DNA from: Acridotheres tristis
Taxonomy: Eukaryota > Chordata > Aves > Passeriformes > Sturnidae
Assembly: GCA_037013685.1 (NCBI GenBank)
Contig: CM072887.1
Span: 39,111,154-39,175,153 of the forward strand
Length of the DNA: 64,000 bases
Direction: 5' to 3'
A program made the translations under genes and the position numbers. The notes below the pieces were generated by a model that saw only the letters and a list, made by a program, of their open reading frames with translations, had not been told where the DNA came from and did no database searches. Of this stretch, positions 62,256-64,000 are shown piece after piece. Position 1 is the stretch's first letter, and each line of letters begins with the position of its first letter.

Positions 62256-64000
62256 TGTAAACGTAAATTTTACTTGGTTACATGTATTCGTAATTTGTCT
62301 TTGAATTTCGTCATATTAATATAAGAGTTTGTTAGAGTTTGACTGTACTGATGAACTGTGTACACTCCTGTAAGTTTGTTCATGTCACCTCTTCCAGTGA
62401 AGAGCAGAAATTACACGTCATCAGTTTTGAAAGTTTTAAGCTTTTATTAAGTGGTGCTTGGTATATCTTAAGAATAATTATAAATTGAGTTCTAATTTTA
62501 CTTATGTATTCCAAGAGTATAATATAGGTTTAACTTTAACAAGAGTTATTATAGTGATTCTTTTCAAGGACATTAGAAAACCGACTGCTTTGTTATGGAA
62601 CTGAAAATTGAGTATATGTTTTTTTCTATGACTCCTAATGCTAGGTCAACTCTTGGATAAATATTTTGGAATGGGTTTTATGCACTACAGTACTAGTTGC
62701 TGTAGAGTTATGGCAGACTGAAACAATGGCTGCAGGGTGGGGTTTTTTAATTTAGTCAGTGTTTTTCTTACTACTTTGATAATTTCCACTCTTGTAGCTA
62801 GAACTCAGGAATATGGAAGCTCTCACAAAAACTACCTAGTAACAGATGATAGTTTCTTGATGACCTTGTTTAAGGTTTCCCCTTGGTGAGTCCTGTCCCA
62901 GGGCATGGCTCAATATCTTGCTCTACTGTGTAGTAAGAACACCTTTTATTTTGTGAAAAAGAATGCGTTGTCTGGTGACAGTATTTATTTGGCCAACAAA
63001 GCATGTTGCTCAGAGCAGTATCTATGAGCTAAGATTTCAGTGCATAGACTTTTCATGCACTCCATAATGTATTTAGTAGAGCTTTCTCCTGGTTAGGTGA
63101 CTTGACTTGTCAGTCCACACGCCTCTATTTTCTTAGAGGCAAGATACACAATTTGATGTCAGTGTCATGCTTTTACATATATTTACATTTTGCTTCTACC
63201 TACATTGTATTGTTTACAAAAGCCAGTGGAAGATCAGAATCTTACTTCTTAATGAAAATTAGGGGCTGTTGGGTAGCCTGTGGTTGGGCAAGAGTTCAAA
63301 GAACAAAAAAACCCTTCCCCAATGTCTAAAACAAGAAAAGGTCTCATTCCCTCTGCCTTCCAGAAGATGCTCTACTTGGAGCAGTACATCAGCTTGAAAT
63401 TGAAAAGGGCCCTTTAAACATTTGTTGTTCTTCTCAAAAAAAGTAAAAAAGAATTATGCCATGCTCTTAATTTAAAAACCATCGGGACAATGCTGTCTGT
63501 GATGCAGTGTCCTCCTGGATGGGAATATGTCTATGGGGAAACAAAATTGAACCAGGTTGTATTTCAGAAAGTTTTGCATTGCTAAAATGGTTTTCATAAT
63601 ATCACTTCTTTTATGTTGAGAAATCTGGTTTGCATTTATCTTCCATGTACAGTTCAATAATATTTTCTGCGTTCGGATCATATCCAAGCATTGCATACTT
63701 CTTGTAGAATGCTGCGCATTTTATTGGGAAACATGTAAGTTGTTTGCACTTAAAGTGATAGCCTTACTGAACGTGACTGCTACTTACTTTCAATGTAGAC
63801 AGAATGGAAGTTTTAAGACTTCTTTACACTCATTGTATGCATTCTGGCCGTTGAAAGATTGAGATAAGTTTCTTTTCATATCTGGGAAAGGAAGATAATC
63901 TGAAAATTGTGACGGAAATACAATGTTGACTAATGAAAACATTGCTCAACCCTGCTAATTGATTTTGATGGATTTGCCTGTTAGGTCTAGTGTTTGCTGT

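Larger units (their letters stand above)
54809..64000 (+). other. AFDN: AFDN intron 1 (5' part; continues beyond window)
   Basis: At least 9.2 kb of intron. The first 750 bp belong to the CpG island. The rest is AT-rich with excess G over C and T over A on the coding strand, the asymmetry expected from transcription. It holds poly-T tracts at 55229, 58421 and 61700, a T/A palindrome at 59164, a decoy splice acceptor near 61719 and a perfect 24-bp palindrome at 62232-62255. No exon-2 coding sequence is seen. A long first intron is usual for AFDN, and in humans KMT2A-AFDN leukaemia fusions usually break within the corresponding intron. Confidence 0.85.

Noticed and set aside
1..64000. CRISPR arrays, bacterial operons, tRNA or rRNA genes
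   Set aside because: No regularly spaced repeats, no ribosome-binding-site-led gene clusters, no convincing tRNA A/B boxes or cloverleaf, and no rRNA segments were seen.

Overview
This window looks like vertebrate nuclear DNA, most likely from a bird. The signs are a first coding exon of a conserved animal scaffold gene inside a CpG island, few interspersed repeats, one recognisable CR1-type retrotransposon tail, faint ancient MIR/CORE-SINE relics, and no Alu or L1 sequence. The species cannot be fixed from the sequence. 'Bird' rests mainly on the CR1 tail and the low repeat load.

Layout. Positions 1 to about 53,590 are intergenic. I find no protein-coding exon there that I can support. The region holds short simple repeats, one CR1 fragment, two MIR-like relics, several homeodomain-motif-rich stretches that resemble distal regulatory DNA, and an 88-nt near-perfect hairpin at 45,614-45,701. 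Positions about 53,590-55,560 form a dense CpG island with GC boxes, an NRF1-like site and G-quadruplex-capable tracts. Inside it, 54,701-54,808 encodes the first 36 residues of afadin (AFDN, also called MLLT4/AF6) on the + strand, ending at a GT splice donor in phase 0. From 54,809 to the end of the window is AFDN intron 1; exon 2 lies beyond the window.

The window is therefore the AFDN promoter with its upstream flank. Afadin links nectin adhesion receptors to F-actin at adherens junctions, so the upstream candidate elements, if functional, would most simply regulate AFDN or a neighbouring gene outside the window. Hand counts show C over G and A over T just upstream of the island, and G over C and T over A in intron 1. 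This is what divergent transcription from a shared CpG-island promoter would leave, with an antisense noncoding transcript running leftward. The most unusual single object is the 88-nt hairpin, a pre-miRNA-like or palindromic-element candidate that I do not recognise.
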